Source: Bryobacter sp. (GTDB taxonomy: Bacteria; Acidobacteriota; Terriglobia; Bryobacterales; Bryobacteraceae). Taken from it: a stretch of 54,419 nt of DNA. Of the stretch, positions 16,683-25,272 are shown in pieces; positions within the stretch are counted from its first letter, which is position 1, and each line of letters opens with the position of its first letter. A program made the position numbers and the translations under genes. The DNA lies in NCBI GenBank assembly GCA_022843605.1, contig JALHNI010000028.1, forward strand, positions 1 to 54,419. The letters are read 5' to 3'. Under the pieces are notes generated by a model. The model did not search any database, was not told the origin of the DNA, and saw only the letters and a program-made list of their open reading frames with translations.

Positions 16683-17732
16683 TTAAGAAATGTAATCGTC
16701 CGGCTTGAGAACCTGCCGCCAATCGAGGTTCTGGGCCACTACGAACAACGTTTGACCCTTCACCGGACGCGCGCTCAGGTGCAGCATCATGATGAAGCCC
16801 GAGCGCGGCGCTAGAATGTCGCGGCCCGGCGTTGAATGGTCCGCAAAGTCATGCAGACGCCCCACCAGTTGGCCTTGCTCCACTGCTTCGCCCGGTTCGA
16901 CAATCGGTTCCCAAACGCCATCGCATGGCGTCGGAACGTAAGCATCCAAATGTGGCGCGCTGATTAAACGAACCGCAGGCGATCCTTCCGGCCGCACCCT
17001 GACGATCTCGCCCGGCAAAAGCCCATAATGCCGCAGGACGTTCTTGGTGCCCTCGTAGGCATGGCGGACGCCCAATCGATCAGTCGCGGCGCCTGCGCCG
17101 AACTCACTGCCGATCGTTACCTTGCCTTCCGCCTCGGCCTCATCCGTTAAGAGTCCATGTGCCATAGCCGACGAATAGATCATGACGAAACCCGTGTCGA
17201 ACAACTGCGAGACCTTTGCTGTCTCGGCTTGCTGTGCCGCGTCCGGAATGGGGTGAAACGATGTGCAGTGTGGAAACGCACCTTCCATGCCGCCCGAGTG
17301 AATATCGATGACGACCCGTCCCAACGGAAAGACGCGCGTCTTGACGAAGTGCGCGATGCGTGACGAAATGGTGCCCCGGGCATGGCCAGGAAAAGCCCGG
17401 TTCATGTTCACGCCGTCCAGCGGAGAGGTGCGCGAGTTCGCCTGGCAGGCGCTTTCACTCAGCCTGGGCATCAGAATCACGCGGCCAGTCATTTCGGCAG
17501 GATCGAGGTCGGTCGCTAGGCGCTTCACCCCGACTTGTCCTTCGTACTCATTGCCGTGCGTGCCGCCGAAACAAATCACACCGTCCTTGTTTTGGCCGCG
17601 CAGTCCGTTAATGACGGTCAGCGGAACGAGCGAAAAGCCCCAAGTCCCGTCCAGGGGCATCGCCAATTGATAGTGATGCTTGCCGGGTTTGGCGAAATCG
17701 ATGTCGTCGTAGTTGTAGATCAGCGTGGGCAT
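16683..17732 (-). CDS. Succinylglutamate desuccinylase/aspartoacylase family deacylase
   Basis: A 349-residue zinc deacylase related to M14 peptidases. The metal site is visible: ICFGGTHGNEYEGQ supplies His and Glu, and VVIDIHSGG the second His. NMNRAFPGHARGTISSRIAH holds the substrate-carboxylate-binding Asn-Arg pair. The C-terminal 90 residues (EPGEAVEQGQLVGRLHDF, ILAPRSGFIMMLHLSARPVKGQTLFVVA) form the beta-barrel found in DoeB-like and AstE-like members. Length and layout are closest to the DoeB-type N-acetyl-diaminobutyrate deacetylases, but the substrate cannot be assigned. It lies 17 bases downstream of folE on the same strand, probably the last gene of the pterin operon. Confidence 0.82.
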   Translation of the reverse strand: MPTLIYNYDDIDFAKPGKHHYQLAMPLDGTWGFSLVPLTVINGLRGQNKDGVICFGGTHGNEYEGQVGVKRLATDLDPAEMTGRVILMPRLSESACQANSRTSPLDGVNMNRAFPGHARGTISSRIAHFVKTRVFPLGRVVIDIHSGGMEGAFPHCTSFHPIPDAAQQAETAKVSQLFDTGFVMIYSSAMAHGLLTDEAEAEGKVTIGSEFGAGAATDRLGVRHAYEGTKNVLRHYGLLPGEIVRVRPEGSPAVRLISAPHLDAYVPTPCDGVWEPIVEPGEAVEQGQLVGRLHDFADHSTPGRDILAPRSGFIMMLHLSARPVKGQTLFVVAQNLDWRQVLKPDDYIS

Positions 17733-17749
17733 TCCTGCCCAGCTTATCG

Positions 17750-18373
17750 CTAGAAGTCGGACCGCATGCGCAATAGGCTCAGGAATTCATCCCGGGTCGA
17801 CTTGCTGGTCCGGAATTCGCCCAGCATGGCGCTGGTCGTTGTGCTGGAGCATTGCTTCTCCACGCCGCGCATCATCATGCAGAAGTGCTTGCCTTCGGCA
17901 ATCACGCCGACGCCGCGAGCGCCCAATACCTCTTGCAGTGTTTCAGCAATCTGATGCGTCAAGCGCTCCTGCACCTGCAGACGCCGCGCGAACATGTCCA
18001 CGATACGCGGAATCTTGCTGAGGCCGATGATCTTCTTGTCCGGCAGGTACGCCACGTGAACGCGGCCGTTGAAGGGCAGCATGTGGTGTTCGCAGAGACT
18101 GAAGTACTCAATGTCGCGGACGATCACCATCTCGTCCACTTCCGCTTCGAAGAGCGCGCCGTTGACGATCTTGTTCAGGTTGGCGGAGTAGCCGCGCGTG
18201 AGATAGCGCAGTGCCTTCGCGGCGCGGTCCGGCGTTTTCACCAGGCCTTCGCGCTGCGGACTCTCCCCCAGTTGCTCAAGGATGCCGTGAACGTGCGAAG
18301 CGATGGGGTCGGCGGCTTCGGTCGCCAGATGGACGCCGTTCGTCGGGTTCGTTTTTAACTGGGTCGGGATCAT
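17750..18373 (-). CDS. folE: GTP cyclohydrolase I
   Basis: 207 residues; converts GTP to 7,8-dihydroneopterin triphosphate, the entry step to folate, tetrahydrobiopterin and deazapurine pathways. Zinc ligands are present: Cys and His in [10 protein letters not shown] and the second Cys in [14 protein letters not shown]. Other conserved blocks are TPDRAAKA (substrate arm), [31 protein letters not shown] and [12 protein letters not shown]. The start overlaps the stop of the upstream PTPS-family gene (ATGA, 18370-18373), which ties pterin-ring formation and the next tailoring step in one transcript. Confidence 0.96.
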   Translation of the reverse strand: MIPTQLKTNPTNGVHLATEAADPIASHVHGILEQLGESPQREGLVKTPDRAAKALRYLTRGYSANLNKIVNGALFEAEVDEMVIVRDIEYFSLCEHHMLPFNGRVHVAYLPDKKIIGLSKIPRIVDMFARRLQVQERLTHQIAETLQEVLGARGVGVIAEGKHFCMMMRGVEKQCSSTTTSAMLGEFRTSKSTRDEFLSLLRMRSDF

Positions 18374-18786
18374 ACTGGTTCCTTCGTTACTTCAAAAATA
18401 TTGTTCCGGGTCTCCCAAACACGCACCCTGGCGAGAGCCGGCAGCGTTTCTGGCCAATGGGCATGCAAGCGTTTGTAGATCGCTTCGGAGACCACTTCGG
18501 TGGTGGGCACCACGCCCGCCAATTCGTTTACCTCTTCATTCAGATTCCGGTGGTCATAGCGCGAGACTATTTCCTTGACGACGAATTCGTCCAGAAGCGG
18601 CGGTGCGGTGACTCTACCGCTGATCGGGTCCACCGGACCCTCTACCGTCACCTCCAGCACATAGTTGTGACCGTGCCCATAGGGGTTATTGCACTTGCCA
18701 TAGGTCTCATCGTTTTCGGCATCGGTGAGCGCGGGCGAATTCAAACGATGAGCGGCGGAGAACCGGTAACGCCGCGTCAATCTCAT
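18370..18786 (-). CDS. 6-pyruvoyl-tetrahydropterin synthase / QueD family, catalytic-Cys copy
   Basis: 138 residues. The fold is shown by [12 protein letters not shown] (first zinc His), [21 protein letters not shown] (catalytic Cys and the zinc HxH), DHRNLNEEV (catalytic-triad Asp-His) and [14 protein letters not shown] with VRVWETRNN at the end (Glu that anchors the pterin). The KCNNPxGHGHNY spacing is that of animal-type PTPS rather than the shorter E. coli QueD loop, so 6-pyruvoyltetrahydropterin synthesis is plausible. It acts on the FolE product. It overlaps folE and the second paralogue by four bases each. No queC or queE is nearby, so a queuosine role has no local support. Confidence 0.88.
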   Translation of the reverse strand: MRLTRRYRFSAAHRLNSPALTDAENDETYGKCNNPYGHGHNYVLEVTVEGPVDPISGRVTAPPLLDEFVVKEIVSRYDHRNLNEEVNELAGVVPTTEVVSEAIYKRLHAHWPETLPALARVRVWETRNNIFEVTKEPV

Positions 18787-19196
18787 ACCGGCTCCCCGGT
18801 GTACTCCACGTACAGGTCGTCCGTTTCGAAAAGGCGTACCAAATGCAACTTCGCCGAGCCGCTGAAGTGCGGGGCAAGTCTCCGCCAGATTTCGAGTGCC
18901 ATGTTCTCGGCGGTCGGCACCACCTTTTCGAACGCCGGCACCTCGTAGTTCAAGTGCCGATGGTCGAAAGGCCCAACGACTTCCTGGTTCAGAATCTCTT
19001 TCACCCGCTTCAAGTCGACGATCATTCCCGTTACCGGATCCGGCTCACCGGCAATCGTCACTTCCAACACAAAGTTGTGTCCATGGCCCTGCGGATTGGC
19101 CGCTGCGCCGTAAAGCGAGTGATTCTCCTCGGCCGAGCGTCCGGGCAGGGCACAGATGTGCGACGACGAGAATTCGATGCGGCGAGTGATTTTCAT
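18783..19196 (-). CDS. PTPS/QueD family paralogue lacking the catalytic Cys
   Basis: 137 residues. The zinc-site His residues are kept (EFSSSHIC and NPQGHGHNF), as are DHRHLNYEV and the terminal LVRLFETDDLYVEY. The segment that should hold the catalytic Cys reads SLYGAAANPQGHGHNF, with Ala where the neighbouring paralogue has Cys (GKCNNP). The longer frame to 19307 has no signal or domain upstream, and a strong AAGGAAGG stands three bases before ATG 19196, so that start is used. It is the first gene of the operon with the intact paralogue, folE and a deacylase. PTPS-III-type enzymes that replace Cys with Glu are known; an Ala form suggests changed chemistry or a structural partner, which is inference. 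Confidence 0.85.
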   Translation of the reverse strand: MKITRRIEFSSSHICALPGRSAEENHSLYGAAANPQGHGHNFVLEVTIAGEPDPVTGMIVDLKRVKEILNQEVVGPFDHRHLNYEVPAFEKVVPTAENMALEIWRRLAPHFSGSAKLHLVRLFETDDLYVEYTGEPV

Positions 19197-19199
19197 TTG

Positions 19200-19207
19200 C
19201 CTTCCTT
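19200..19207 (-). promoter_or_regulatory. Strong ribosome binding site of the first PTPS-like gene
   Basis: AAGGAAGG on the minus strand just before ATG 19196. It rules for this start over the longer open frame to 19307. Confidence 0.65.
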
Positions 19208-19266
19208 CCGTTAGATGATCAAAATCCCCGCGGCGATACCGTAAAATAGTAACTGGGACCACCACC

Positions 19267-19788
19267 ATGAAACCTGACCTTCGTCCGCCGCTCGCTCTGA
19301 TCCTCATCCTGTTGACCGGGTTGGGTTTTGTGATCTACGACACGCTGCGTGACAAAGTCACTCAGGTGGGCGACACCGCCCCAGATTTTGAAGTCACGAC
19401 CGAAAGTGGCAAGAAACTCACTCGGTCCGATTTCGGCGGCAAGCTGCTGATGCTCAACTTCTGGGCGACGTGGTGCCCGCCCTGCATCGAAGAGACGCCG
19501 CGTCTCAACGTGCTGCAGGAAGAGTTGGCCAAGGATGGCGTCGTCGTGCTGGGCATCAGCGTCGACAAGAATGAAAAGCCCTATAAGAAATTCCTTGAGC
19601 GCATGCGGGTGAAGTTTGCCACCTCGCGCGACGCAGAAGCGCGAATCAGCGCCAGCTACGGCACCTTCCGTTTCCCTGAAACCTACATCATCAACTCGGC
19701 CGGCAAGGTGCTGGCCAAGTATGAAGGTGAACCGGCCAGCACCTGGCTCGATCCCAAGGTTCTCGAACAGATCCGGGCCATGCGCTAA
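19267..19788 (+). CDS. TlpA/ResA-like thiol-disulfide oxidoreductase, membrane-anchored
   Basis: 173 residues with one N-terminal membrane helix (LALILILLTGLGFVIYDTL) and a periplasmic thioredoxin-fold domain. The active site is WATWCPPCIEE, followed by VVVLGISVDKNEKPYKKFL and the cis-Pro segment FRFPETYIINSAGKV, as in TlpA/ResA proteins that keep cytochrome c cysteines reduced or deliver electrons in the periplasm. The AhpC/TSA-like opening (GDTAPDFEV) is typical. Several CxxCH proteins are encoded in this window (8121, 40505), but not adjacent. It is divergent from the pterin operon, 70 bases away, and four bases before the GlcD-like gene on the same strand. Confidence 0.88.
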   Translation: MKPDLRPPLALILILLTGLGFVIYDTLRDKVTQVGDTAPDFEVTTESGKKLTRSDFGGKLLMLNFWATWCPPCIEETPRLNVLQEELAKDGVVVLGISVDKNEKPYKKFLERMRVKFATSRDAEARISASYGTFRFPETYIINSAGKVLAKYEGEPASTWLDPKVLEQIRAMR

Positions 19789-19792
19789 ATCT

Positions 19793-21223
19793 ATGATCGC
19801 TGCCAACGTTCGCCAGGAAATTCACAATCTTCTCGGTCCCCGCGGCTACCTGGACCAGGGGCCGGACCTCAGTCTTTACGAGTACGATGGCAGCATCGAC
19901 AAAGCCAAGCCCGACATCGTCGTCTTTCCGAAGTCGACGGAGCAGGTGGCGGCGATCGTCAAACTGGCTGCCAGGAATCAGCTTGCCATCGTCGGACGCG
20001 GTGCGGGTACCGGCCTCTCGGGCGGCGTCATTCCGCGGGCCGGCGGCATCATGATCTCGTTCGCCCGCATGAACCGCATCCTCGAGATCGACCTGCCGAA
20101 CGAGCGTATGCTGGTGGAGCCTGGCGTGGTTAACTTGGACGTCACCCTCGCCGTCCAACGAGACGGCTATTACTTCGCGCCGGACCCTTCCAGCCAGCGC
20201 GCCTGCACCATCGGCGGCAATGTAGCCGAGAACGCCGGCGGGCCTCACACGTTGGTCTACGGCGTTACCACCAACCACGTGCTGGGCCTCGAAGTGGTGC
20301 TGCCCGATGGCACCGTCATCGAAATCGGTGGCCCGGAAACTGACCTTCCCGGCTATGACTTGACTGGCCTCCTCACCGGCAGTGAAGGCACCATGGTGCT
20401 GGTCACGAAGGCTTGGCTCCGATTGATGCGCACCGCCGAAACCGTCAAGACGATGCTGGCCATCTACGAGACCACCGATGCTGCCGCCGACACGGTTGCC
20501 GAGATCACGGCGAAGCAGATTACTCCCGCCGCTCTTGAAATGCTGGATGGCCCCATGCTGCGCATGGTGGAGGAAGCGACCCACGCTGGCTATCCGATGG
20601 ACGCCCAAGCCGTGCTGCTGATTGAGCTTGAAGGCCTCATCGAGTCGGTGGAGAGCCAACTGGAGCCTATCCGTGCGACTTGCCTTGCCTGCGGTGCGCG
20701 CGAAGTCCGCTTGGCCAAGTCAGCCGAGGAACGCGACCTGCTATGGAAGGGCCGCAAGAACGCCTTCGGCGCCATTGGCCGGGTCAGCCCGTTCTACTAC
20801 GTCCAGGATGGCGTCGTTCCCCGCACCCAGATTGCGCCCACCCTCCGCCGCATTGGCGAAATCAGCCGCGAACACGGCGTCCAGATCAGCAACATCTTTC
20901 ACGCCGGAGACGGCAACATGCACCCGATCATTCTCTTCGACGCTCGCAAGCCGGGCGACGTTCAGAAGGCGGTGGCCGCCGGTGAAGCGATCCTCGACTA
21001 TTGCATCCAAGTCGGAGGCTCCATCACGGGTGAACATGGCGTCGGCATGGAAAAGATGGAGTTGATGACCAAACTGTTCAGCGACGATACGCTCAACATG
21101 ATCGCCAGCTTCAAGAGTCTTTTCGATCCGCAATGCCGCCTGAATCCCGGCAAACTATTGCCGACCGGCAAAGGCTGCATGGAGATTCATCATGCACATG
21201 CCACACCGGCGGCGACGTACTAA
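19793..21223 (+). CDS. glcD: FAD-linked oxidase, glycolate oxidase GlcD family
   Basis: 476 residues. The PCMH-type FAD domain is evident: VVFPKSTEQVAAIVKLA, IVGRGAGTGLSGGVIP (pyrophosphate binding), GVVNLDVTLAV, CTIGGNVAENAGGPHTLVYGVTTNHVLGLEVVLPDG and LTGSEGTM. The C-terminal FAD-oxidase domain contains FHAGDGNMHP (active-site His) and GSITGEHGVGMEKM. It oxidises a 2-hydroxy acid such as glycolate or D-lactate. GlcD normally works with GlcE and GlcF; neither follows here, since a tRNA gene and oppositely oriented genes come next. The frame is open upstream from 19616 through tlpA in another frame, but MIAANVRQEI at 19793 begins the family-like sequence. Confidence 0.88.
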   Translation: MIAANVRQEIHNLLGPRGYLDQGPDLSLYEYDGSIDKAKPDIVVFPKSTEQVAAIVKLAARNQLAIVGRGAGTGLSGGVIPRAGGIMISFARMNRILEIDLPNERMLVEPGVVNLDVTLAVQRDGYYFAPDPSSQRACTIGGNVAENAGGPHTLVYGVTTNHVLGLEVVLPDGTVIEIGGPETDLPGYDLTGLLTGSEGTMVLVTKAWLRLMRTAETVKTMLAIYETTDAAADTVAEITAKQITPAALEMLDGPMLRMVEEATHAGYPMDAQAVLLIELEGLIESVESQLEPIRATCLACGAREVRLAKSAEERDLLWKGRKNAFGAIGRVSPFYYVQDGVVPRTQIAPTLRRIGEISREHGVQISNIFHAGDGNMHPIILFDARKPGDVQKAVAAGEAILDYCIQVGGSITGEHGVGMEKMELMTKLFSDDTLNMIASFKSLFDPQCRLNPGKLLPTGKGCMEIHHAHATPAATY

Positions 21224-21249
21224 AGACTTTGTGGAAGGGAAGAAGCTGT

Positions 21250-21324
21250 TGGAGGCGCCGACCAGGATCGAACTGGTGAATAACGGTTTTGCAGACCGCT
21301 GCCTTACCACTTGGCTACGGCGCC
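21250..21324 (-). tRNA. tRNA-Cys (anticodon GCA), CCA encoded
   Basis: Read on the minus strand, GGCGCCG (21324-21318) pairs with CGGCGCC (21260-21254) to form a 7-bp acceptor stem, followed by discriminator T and an encoded CCA. The D-arm has AGCCAAGTGGTAAGGC, the anticodon loop is TCTGCAAAA with GCA, and the T-arm contains GTTCGATCC. Length with CCA is 75. It lies between glcD and the glycosyltransferase gene. Confidence 0.96.
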
Positions 21325-21369
21325 CAATGGCTTCTCTATCTCCAAGATAGCGCCATTTCGGGGGGGGCG

Positions 21370-22413
21370 TCAAACACTACGAAACAGTTGCGCGATATGC
21401 CGGCCCAGTACTTCCAGTGAGCATTCGGTTTCCGCATACCGGAGCGCGGCAATTCCCATTTCGCGTCGTGCCACCGGGTGCTCGGCCAGATAGGCGATCC
21501 CCTGGGTGAGCGCCTCGTGTTCGCCGGGGCCTCCTGGCACCTTCCAAACGATCCCCGCCGGCAAATGGCTCACTTCCTCGCCTTGCGTCACCAAGGTGGG
21601 TTTGGCCGCGGCCATCAAGCGCGCCAACACCCCTGAGGACTCGCCCGCCGACGGATAGCGCAAATTCACTCCCACATCCACGGCCGCGATCAGCAATTCG
21701 AACATCGCTTCGGGAACCGCTCCCACCCGGATGAAGCCCTGCGGCTCGAGAGACTCCCGTAGCGCCGCCGAACCCCATTCGCCCTGCACCAGGAGCGCAG
21801 CCGCCCCTGGCTTTTGCAGCCGCATCGCACGCGCGATCGCCGGTATGCGCTTTGACTCCCGCAGATGCCCGAACACGCCAAACAAGCATGCCCCCGGAGG
21901 GACTCCGTGGCTCGCCCGCCAAGCCAGGATCTGCTGTGCCGGGGGCGTCCCCTTGCCTTCGATGAAGTGCGGCACGACCTCTACCCTGACGGCACCGTGT
22001 TCCCGTGCCAGTCGCGCCGCTGCCGGATTGTGCACGATCACCAGTTCCGCCGCCTCCATCGCGCGCTTCAGCATTGGGTAGGCAAAGTATTCCGGTGCGC
22101 TTCCGGAATGGGATCGCCGCTCCCAAAGGTCGTGGGCCAACTGCCGACTCCACTCGCCGTAGTTGTAGACAAATTCATCGGCGTACTCGGTCCTCGAAAG
22201 GCTCCCGAGCATGAAGTGGTGCAGCACGGCATCATGCAGGATGACGATGCGTTTGGGGTCCTGGCGGGCAAGCAGTCGGCGGTAAATCGGCAGATGCAGT
22301 TGGTTGTTGCCCAGGTGAAACACGCTGACCCCGTCTACAGCGGGCAGGGCACCGCGAAGCGTGCGGGCGTAGTCAGCGACGCCTGAGTTGCCGCTGGGGG
22401 CCAGCCAGATCAC
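21370..22413 (-). CDS. Glycosyltransferase, GT4-like
   Basis: About 347 residues with GTG start at 22413. The frame is open to 22641, but the upstream part only mirrors the YggS gene, and GTG 22413 overlaps the YggS stop (GTGA, 22410-22413). The sequence starts [19 protein letters not shown], the usual GT-B N-terminal loop, and carries [31 protein letters not shown] and VEVVPHF. The C-terminal donor domain has [47 protein letters not shown] with the E-S-S-G acceptor Glu region, and [18 protein letters not shown]. Typical of retaining GT4 enzymes that use nucleotide sugars for surface polysaccharides. Acceptor and donor unknown. Confidence 0.85.
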   Translation of the reverse strand: MIWLAPSGNSGVADYARTLRGALPAVDGVSVFHLGNNQLHLPIYRRLLARQDPKRIVILHDAVLHHFMLGSLSRTEYADEFVYNYGEWSRQLAHDLWERRSHSGSAPEYFAYPMLKRAMEAAELVIVHNPAAARLAREHGAVRVEVVPHFIEGKGTPPAQQILAWRASHGVPPGACLFGVFGHLRESKRIPAIARAMRLQKPGAAALLVQGEWGSAALRESLEPQGFIRVGAVPEAMFELLIAAVDVGVNLRYPSAGESSGVLARLMAAAKPTLVTQGEEVSHLPAGIVWKVPGGPGEHEALTQGIAYLAEHPVARREMGIAALRYAETECSLEVLGRHIAQLFRSV

Positions 22414-23081
22414 AGCGCGGTACGCTTCACCCGCTTGCCAAAAATCGCCGTGCCGACGCGGATCATGGTGGAGCCCTCCTCGATCGCGACCTCGAAATCG
22501 TGGGACATCCCCATCGAAAGTTCCTTCAAACCATGCTGGTCGGCCAACTCTCGCAAACGCCTGAAGTACGGCCGGGCCACCTCCGGATCCTCTGACCAGG
22601 GGGGCATCGTCATCAATCCGCGAAGCCGCAGATTCCCACACTTGCGGACGCCGTCGATGAGTTGCGCCAGCTCTTCGGGTGCCGCGCCGAACTTGGAACC
22701 TTCCTCTGAAAGCTTCACTTCCAGAAAGATATCAAGCGGATGAGGACCTTCATTTAAGCGCTGCGCGAGTTTTACTGAGTCAACTGTCTGAATACAATGA
22801 AAGAGATCGGCCGCTTTTTTCGCCTTGTTTGACTGTAAATGCCCGATCAAGTGAAAGGTCGATCCGGGTAACTCATTTACTTCCGGCCATTTACCTTCGA
22901 ATTCTTGAACGTAATTCTCGCCGAATTCCCGTGCTCCGGCCTGATAGGCTTCGATCAGGCAGCTTGCCGGGAAGACCTTACTCACCGAGATCAGGGTGAT
23001 CGCGGAACGGGAGCGGCCCGTCCGGTCGCAAACAGCCTGAATCTTTTTTTCAAGATTTGTGAGATTTTCGGCGATGCTCAA
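22410..23081 (-). CDS. YggS family pyridoxal-phosphate homeostasis protein
   Basis: 223 residues, single TIM-barrel PLP-binding protein related to alanine racemase N-terminal domain. Conserved blocks: [13 protein letters not shown] with the PLP Lys, [68 protein letters not shown] and the phosphate-binding [28 protein letters not shown]. Such proteins buffer PLP and affect amino-acid and vitamin B6 balance. The stop overlaps the GTG of the downstream glycosyltransferase, and the divergent PD-(D/E)xK-like gene starts 21 bases away. Confidence 0.95.
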   Translation of the reverse strand: MSIAENLTNLEKKIQAVCDRTGRSRSAITLISVSKVFPASCLIEAYQAGAREFGENYVQEFEGKWPEVNELPGSTFHLIGHLQSNKAKKAADLFHCIQTVDSVKLAQRLNEGPHPLDIFLEVKLSEEGSKFGAAPEELAQLIDGVRKCGNLRLRGLMTMPPWSEDPEVARPYFRRLRELADQHGLKELSMGMSHDFEVAIEEGSTMIRVGTAIFGKRVKRTAL

Positions 23082-23102
23082 ACGACTATTCTACGGAACC
23101 TG

Positions 23103-24434
23103 ATGCCGAACTTACCATTGGCCGAAGAATTGTTTGCGTTGCTGGGTGAACTCAAGCGTCCCACCCTGCATGAGCCCGGCCAGGAGCCCTTCGAACTTCT
23201 GCGGGATTCCTATACACTCACGGACCGGGGCGGGACGGTGATGCTCCACGCCTGGCAGGACGAACGCAGCGTCGCCCATGCGATCACTTCCTGTGACCGG
23301 CTGGGCAGAGGCCGGCTGAAGCTCGAATGCCGTGGACTTTTTGGGAAGTCCCGGACGCTGGAGATCGTCGACGGCGATTCTGGACTCCAGCGGCATCGTC
23401 GAGTCACAGCAGTGCGCACGGTCTATCTGGAACAACTAAGACGGTCCCTGGCGCGCCGCTTCCCCGGCTGGACCGTGGTTGAGATTACGACTGGCGCCGA
23501 CCTGCAGCGGACGCTATCCCCTGCGTATCCCCGGGCACTGGTTCGGCGTGGCAACACTTCGTGGGCCGTCATACTGGCCACTCCCGTCTCCGACGTCGAC
23601 GCCGTCCTCAGCTTCGGCCTGATCTGGCATGACCATTGCCGGCAGCGGGAGAAGCGGACCGTTGTCGAAGGCCTGGCTCTGTTCGTCCCCATCGACCAGC
23701 ACCTCACCACCGCCCTGCGCCTGCGCTACCTGGACCGTGCCCGTTTTGAGCCGACTCTCTACTGCTACGACGCGGAGGGCCTTGAGGATCCAGTTGACCT
23801 GCTCGACAACGGCAATCTCCAGCGGGCCCTGGACGCACCGTGGACCGAGGCGAAGCCCCGTCTGTCGCCGGGACCCGAACGGAGGCTGGAAGACCAGGTG
23901 CGGCAGGGGATCGAGCTCATTAACCCGGACCTGATTCAGCCCGTCTATGGCCAGGTTCCCGCCTTCGCGGCTAACGATCGCGACCTGATTGACCTGCTGG
24001 CGGCCGAGCGCAGTGGCCGCCTGGCAGTGATCGAACTGAAGGCGAGCGAGGACATCCACTTGCCCCTGCAAGCCCTTGACTACTGGATGCGGGTGGACTG
24101 GCATGTGCGGCGGGACGAATTCACCGCTCGCGGCTATTTTCCCGGACAGGCTTTGACCCGCACCAGCCCGCGATTGTACTTTGTTGCACCCGCACTTCAC
24201 CTTCATCCGTCCAATGCCACAGTGCTACGCTATTTCTCGCCGGTCATCGACTACGAGATAGTGGGTGTAGCCCATCCGCGGCGCGGCGCGCTGGCCGTCG
24301 CGTTTCGGCGTGGAAGCAGGAGTGAAGATGAACTTTTTCGGGCAAGTGCGGCAGGCGGTGACGAATCTGAACCCGGCCTCAGTGCGGGAGTCGGCAGAGA
24401 AGCCATTCCGCATTGGTTTGTTCGCCGCCGATGA
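23103..24434 (+). CDS. Unrecognised protein with PD-(D/E)xK-like nuclease motif
   Basis: 443 residues from ATG 23103; the open frame extends to 22905, but that part mirrors yggS. The N-terminal 250 residues match nothing I recognise: beta-strand-rich, many Arg and Asp, no membrane helix. At about residues 290-345 the sequence reads DRDLIDLLAAERSGRLAVIELKAS and then LQALDYWMRVDWH. Asp297 followed by Glu311-x-Lys313 and a Gln four turns later is the pattern of PD-(D/E)xK nucleases of the NucS/Mrr/DUF91 kind. The last 107 bases overlap the next gene, and that C-terminal tail (SAAGGDESEPGLSAGVGREA) looks disordered. The nuclease reading is a motif-based inference; it could also be a non-catalytic fold member. 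Confidence 0.65.
   Translation: MPNLPLAEELFALLGELKRPTLHEPGQEPFELLRDSYTLTDRGGTVMLHAWQDERSVAHAITSCDRLGRGRLKLECRGLFGKSRTLEIVDGDSGLQRHRRVTAVRTVYLEQLRRSLARRFPGWTVVEITTGADLQRTLSPAYPRALVRRGNTSWAVILATPVSDVDAVLSFGLIWHDHCRQREKRTVVEGLALFVPIDQHLTTALRLRYLDRARFEPTLYCYDAEGLEDPVDLLDNGNLQRALDAPWTEAKPRLSPGPERRLEDQVRQGIELINPDLIQPVYGQVPAFAANDRDLIDLLAAERSGRLAVIELKASEDIHLPLQALDYWMRVDWHVRRDEFTARGYFPGQALTRTSPRLYFVAPALHLHPSNATVLRYFSPVIDYEIVGVAHPRRGALAVAFRRGSRSEDELFRASAAGGDESEPGLSAGVGREAIPHWFVRRR
24318..24322 (+). promoter_or_regulatory. Ribosome binding site of the DUF697-like gene
   Basis: AGGAG five bases before ATG 24328, inside the upstream coding region. It supports ATG 24328 over GTG 24310. Confidence 0.6.
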
Positions 24435-25182
24435 GGCTTTCTATCATGCTTTTGAGCGCTTCGTCCTGCCGGCCACCCTGTCCGTCGACAAGCGCCGGAC
24501 TTCGGCCCGTTCTGTTTTCCGCGCCTCAAAACATCAGGGACCTTTCGATCTCGAGATCTATGAGCCGGGTATTGCGCGCAGTGAGCATGGGTACTACTTC
24601 GTCGCAACCAATCCGGACCAGTTTGTAAAGTCGGTTCTCGACGAGCGAGAGGACCTCGCGCTGCCCCTGGCGCGCCACTTTCCACCCTTTCGCACCGAGT
24701 ACGCTCGGCGCACCATTCATCTGGTGTCGCGCGACAATGCTCTTTTCTCGGTTGCCACGGCGGTACCGAATATCGCGCCGCTATTGGGCCTGGGCTGGGC
24801 GATTGGCGAATTCGCCTCCGATACAGCCGTGCTCACGGCGAATCAGGTGCGTCTCGCCTTCCTGCTGGCGGCGGCCAGCGATCGCCCGGTGGGCTACAAC
24901 GAACAGCGTGGTGAGATCGCGTCCATCGTCGCGGGGGCCTTTGGCTGGCGGGCCATCGCCCGCGAGTTGATCGGCAAGATTCCCCTTGGCGGCGGACTCA
25001 TCCCCAAGGCCGCAGTGGCTTACGCGGGCACCTACGTGATGGGCCAGAGCTTTGAGCGTCTGTACCGCTCCGGGTACGCCTACTCGCGCCAGGAACGCAA
25101 AACCGCCTATGTCGATGCCTACGACAAAGGCAAAGCCATTGTGAGCGCGGTGCTCGAACGGCTGCGCCCCGGTCACGCTTAG
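24328..25182 (+). CDS. DUF697-like membrane protein
   Basis: About 284 residues. The C-terminal half resembles DUF697 (YcjF-type): TANQVRLAFLLAAASDRPVGYNEQRGEIASIVAGAFGWRAIARELIGKIPLGGGLIPKAAVAYAGTYVMGQSFERLY in pieces, with two or three helices likely in or on the membrane (NIAPLLGLGWAIGEF, LIPKAAVAYAGTYVMG). The N-terminal half (KPFRIGLFAADEAFYHAFERFVLP, HYFVATNPD-like segment YYFVATNPDQF) sits where family relatives carry a GTPase, but no GxxxxGK(S/T) P-loop is present, so it is a degenerate or different domain. It overlaps the nuclease-like gene by 107 bases, an unusually long overlap that implies tight coupling. Function unknown. Confidence 0.7.
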   Translation: MNFFGQVRQAVTNLNPASVRESAEKPFRIGLFAADEAFYHAFERFVLPATLSVDKRRTSARSVFRASKHQGPFDLEIYEPGIARSEHGYYFVATNPDQFVKSVLDEREDLALPLARHFPPFRTEYARRTIHLVSRDNALFSVATAVPNIAPLLGLGWAIGEFASDTAVLTANQVRLAFLLAAASDRPVGYNEQRGEIASIVAGAFGWRAIARELIGKIPLGGGLIPKAAVAYAGTYVMGQSFERLYRSGYAYSRQERKTAYVDAYDKGKAIVSAVLERLRPGHA

Positions 25183-25272
25183 CTCTTGAGGCGGAGGAAA
25201 CATTTTCTTCTCCTCATGTTTTATTCTTGAAGCGTTCATGTTGTTGTAAACACAGGGTGAGATTTTGGGGGC

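Noticed and set aside
18370..19196. Queuosine operon
   Set aside because: QueD-like proteins are present but no queC, queE or queF is nearby, and the loop spacing of the intact copy fits PTPS better.
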